Below, piece after piece: positions 63,881 to 64,000 of a stretch of 64,000 bases of DNA. The translations under genes were made by a program, and so were the position numbers. This DNA is from Vreelandella stevensii S18214 (GTDB lineage: Bacteria; Pseudomonadota; Gammaproteobacteria; Pseudomonadales; Halomonadaceae). Below the pieces are notes generated by a model, which saw only the letters and a program-made list of their open reading frames with translations, was not told where the DNA came from and did no database searches. Where the stretch lies: the NCBI RefSeq assembly GCF_000275725.1, contig NZ_AJTS01000039.1, positions 62,001-126,000 on the forward strand, written 5' to 3'. Each line of letters starts with the position of its first letter. The stretch's first letter is position 1.

Positions 63881-64000
63881 TGACTGCTCCTCGCCCTGAA
63901 GGACGAGGATTCCCAATTCAACGAGAATCGGACACGGAGACTGGCTCCATGCCGCTTACATTCTCTCCAAGGGCTAACACCGCCAGCCCGGCGGCTTTAA
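63881..64000. other. Highly structured non-coding sequence at the window edge
   Basis: Successive hairpins are visible: CCTCGCCC/GGACGAGG around a TGAA loop (63889-63908, one mismatch), GAGAAT (63923) pairing with ATTCTC (63959), GGAG/CTCC inside that, and CCGCC/GGCGG (63980-63994). Such layouts occur at IS200/IS605-type element ends and in their TnpB guide RNAs, but no transposase gene is within the window. The element is cut by the edge. Confidence 0.4.

Overview
The window comes from a high-GC gammaproteobacterium. The protein families, the gene order and the compact ATGA-overlapped operons suggest Halomonas or a close relative in the Halomonadaceae, but this was judged by eye without a database search. 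Almost all of it is protein-coding. No rRNA, tRNA or CRISPR array was seen.

Layout. (1) 0-7.4 kb: formate-dehydrogenase accessory and molybdenum-cofactor locus. A ferredoxin-like protein (cut by the window edge), DUF3306 and DUF3305 lie on the minus strand, and fdhD-mobA-moeA-moaA-cobW on the plus strand. (2) 7.4-9.6 kb: a PAS-GGDEF-EAL protein whose 5' end is broken by frameshifts. (3) 9.7-36.9 kb: nucleobase and nitrogen scavenging. A LysR regulator, an NCS1 permease and the reductive pyrimidine pathway (preT-preA, dihydropyrimidinase, nitrilase-type beta-ureidopropionase) are followed by a chemoreceptor, a nitrate-type ABC transporter, a binding-protein/diguanylate-cyclase pair and codBA. 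Further on come a RutR-like regulator, a beta-alanine-type transaminase with mmsA, and a second, M20-type carbamoylase. Together these genes could take cytosine or uracil through N-carbamoyl-beta-alanine and beta-alanine to malonate semialdehyde and acetyl-CoA. Pcs, tag, a GNAT and phzF sit among them. (4) 36.9-50.9 kb: an anaerobic respiration module with frdABCD-menBCE, a DASS dicarboxylate carrier and doxX-menFDH plus menA, with a perfect FNR/Anr-type box in the frdA/transporter divergent region. (5) 51-57.3 kb: an accessory junction. A photolyase gene is cut off and joined to a fragment of gabT, followed by an AT-rich azlC-azlD-araC cassette and two IS elements scrambled by an inversion. 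(6) 57.3-63.9 kb: GABA utilisation (gabT, gabD, an APC permease, a divergent GabR/MocR-type regulator), a transglycosylase lipoprotein and a strongly structured non-coding end.

Regulation seen in the sequence. Sigma-54-type -24/-12 elements precede the NCS1 permease, the nitrate-type ABC operon and codBA. The ABC operon also has a leader with two hexaloop hairpins and a terminator, which is the ANTAR (NasR/NasT-type) antitermination architecture. A perfect NtrC-like palindrome lies between the GABA permease and its regulator. The 9-36 kb and 57-63 kb regions therefore look like nitrogen-limitation regulons, whereas the 37-51 kb region looks oxygen-controlled.

The most informative structural observation is at 54.5-57.3 kb. 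Inverting about 1.2 kb (55054-56240, bounded by ATTAA/TTAAT) rejoins an IS481-family transposase, closely rejoins an IS1182-family transposase, and puts a 6-bp TCTAGG target duplication on both sides of the IS481 element. Removing that element also restores the original C-terminus of the neighbouring araC gene.
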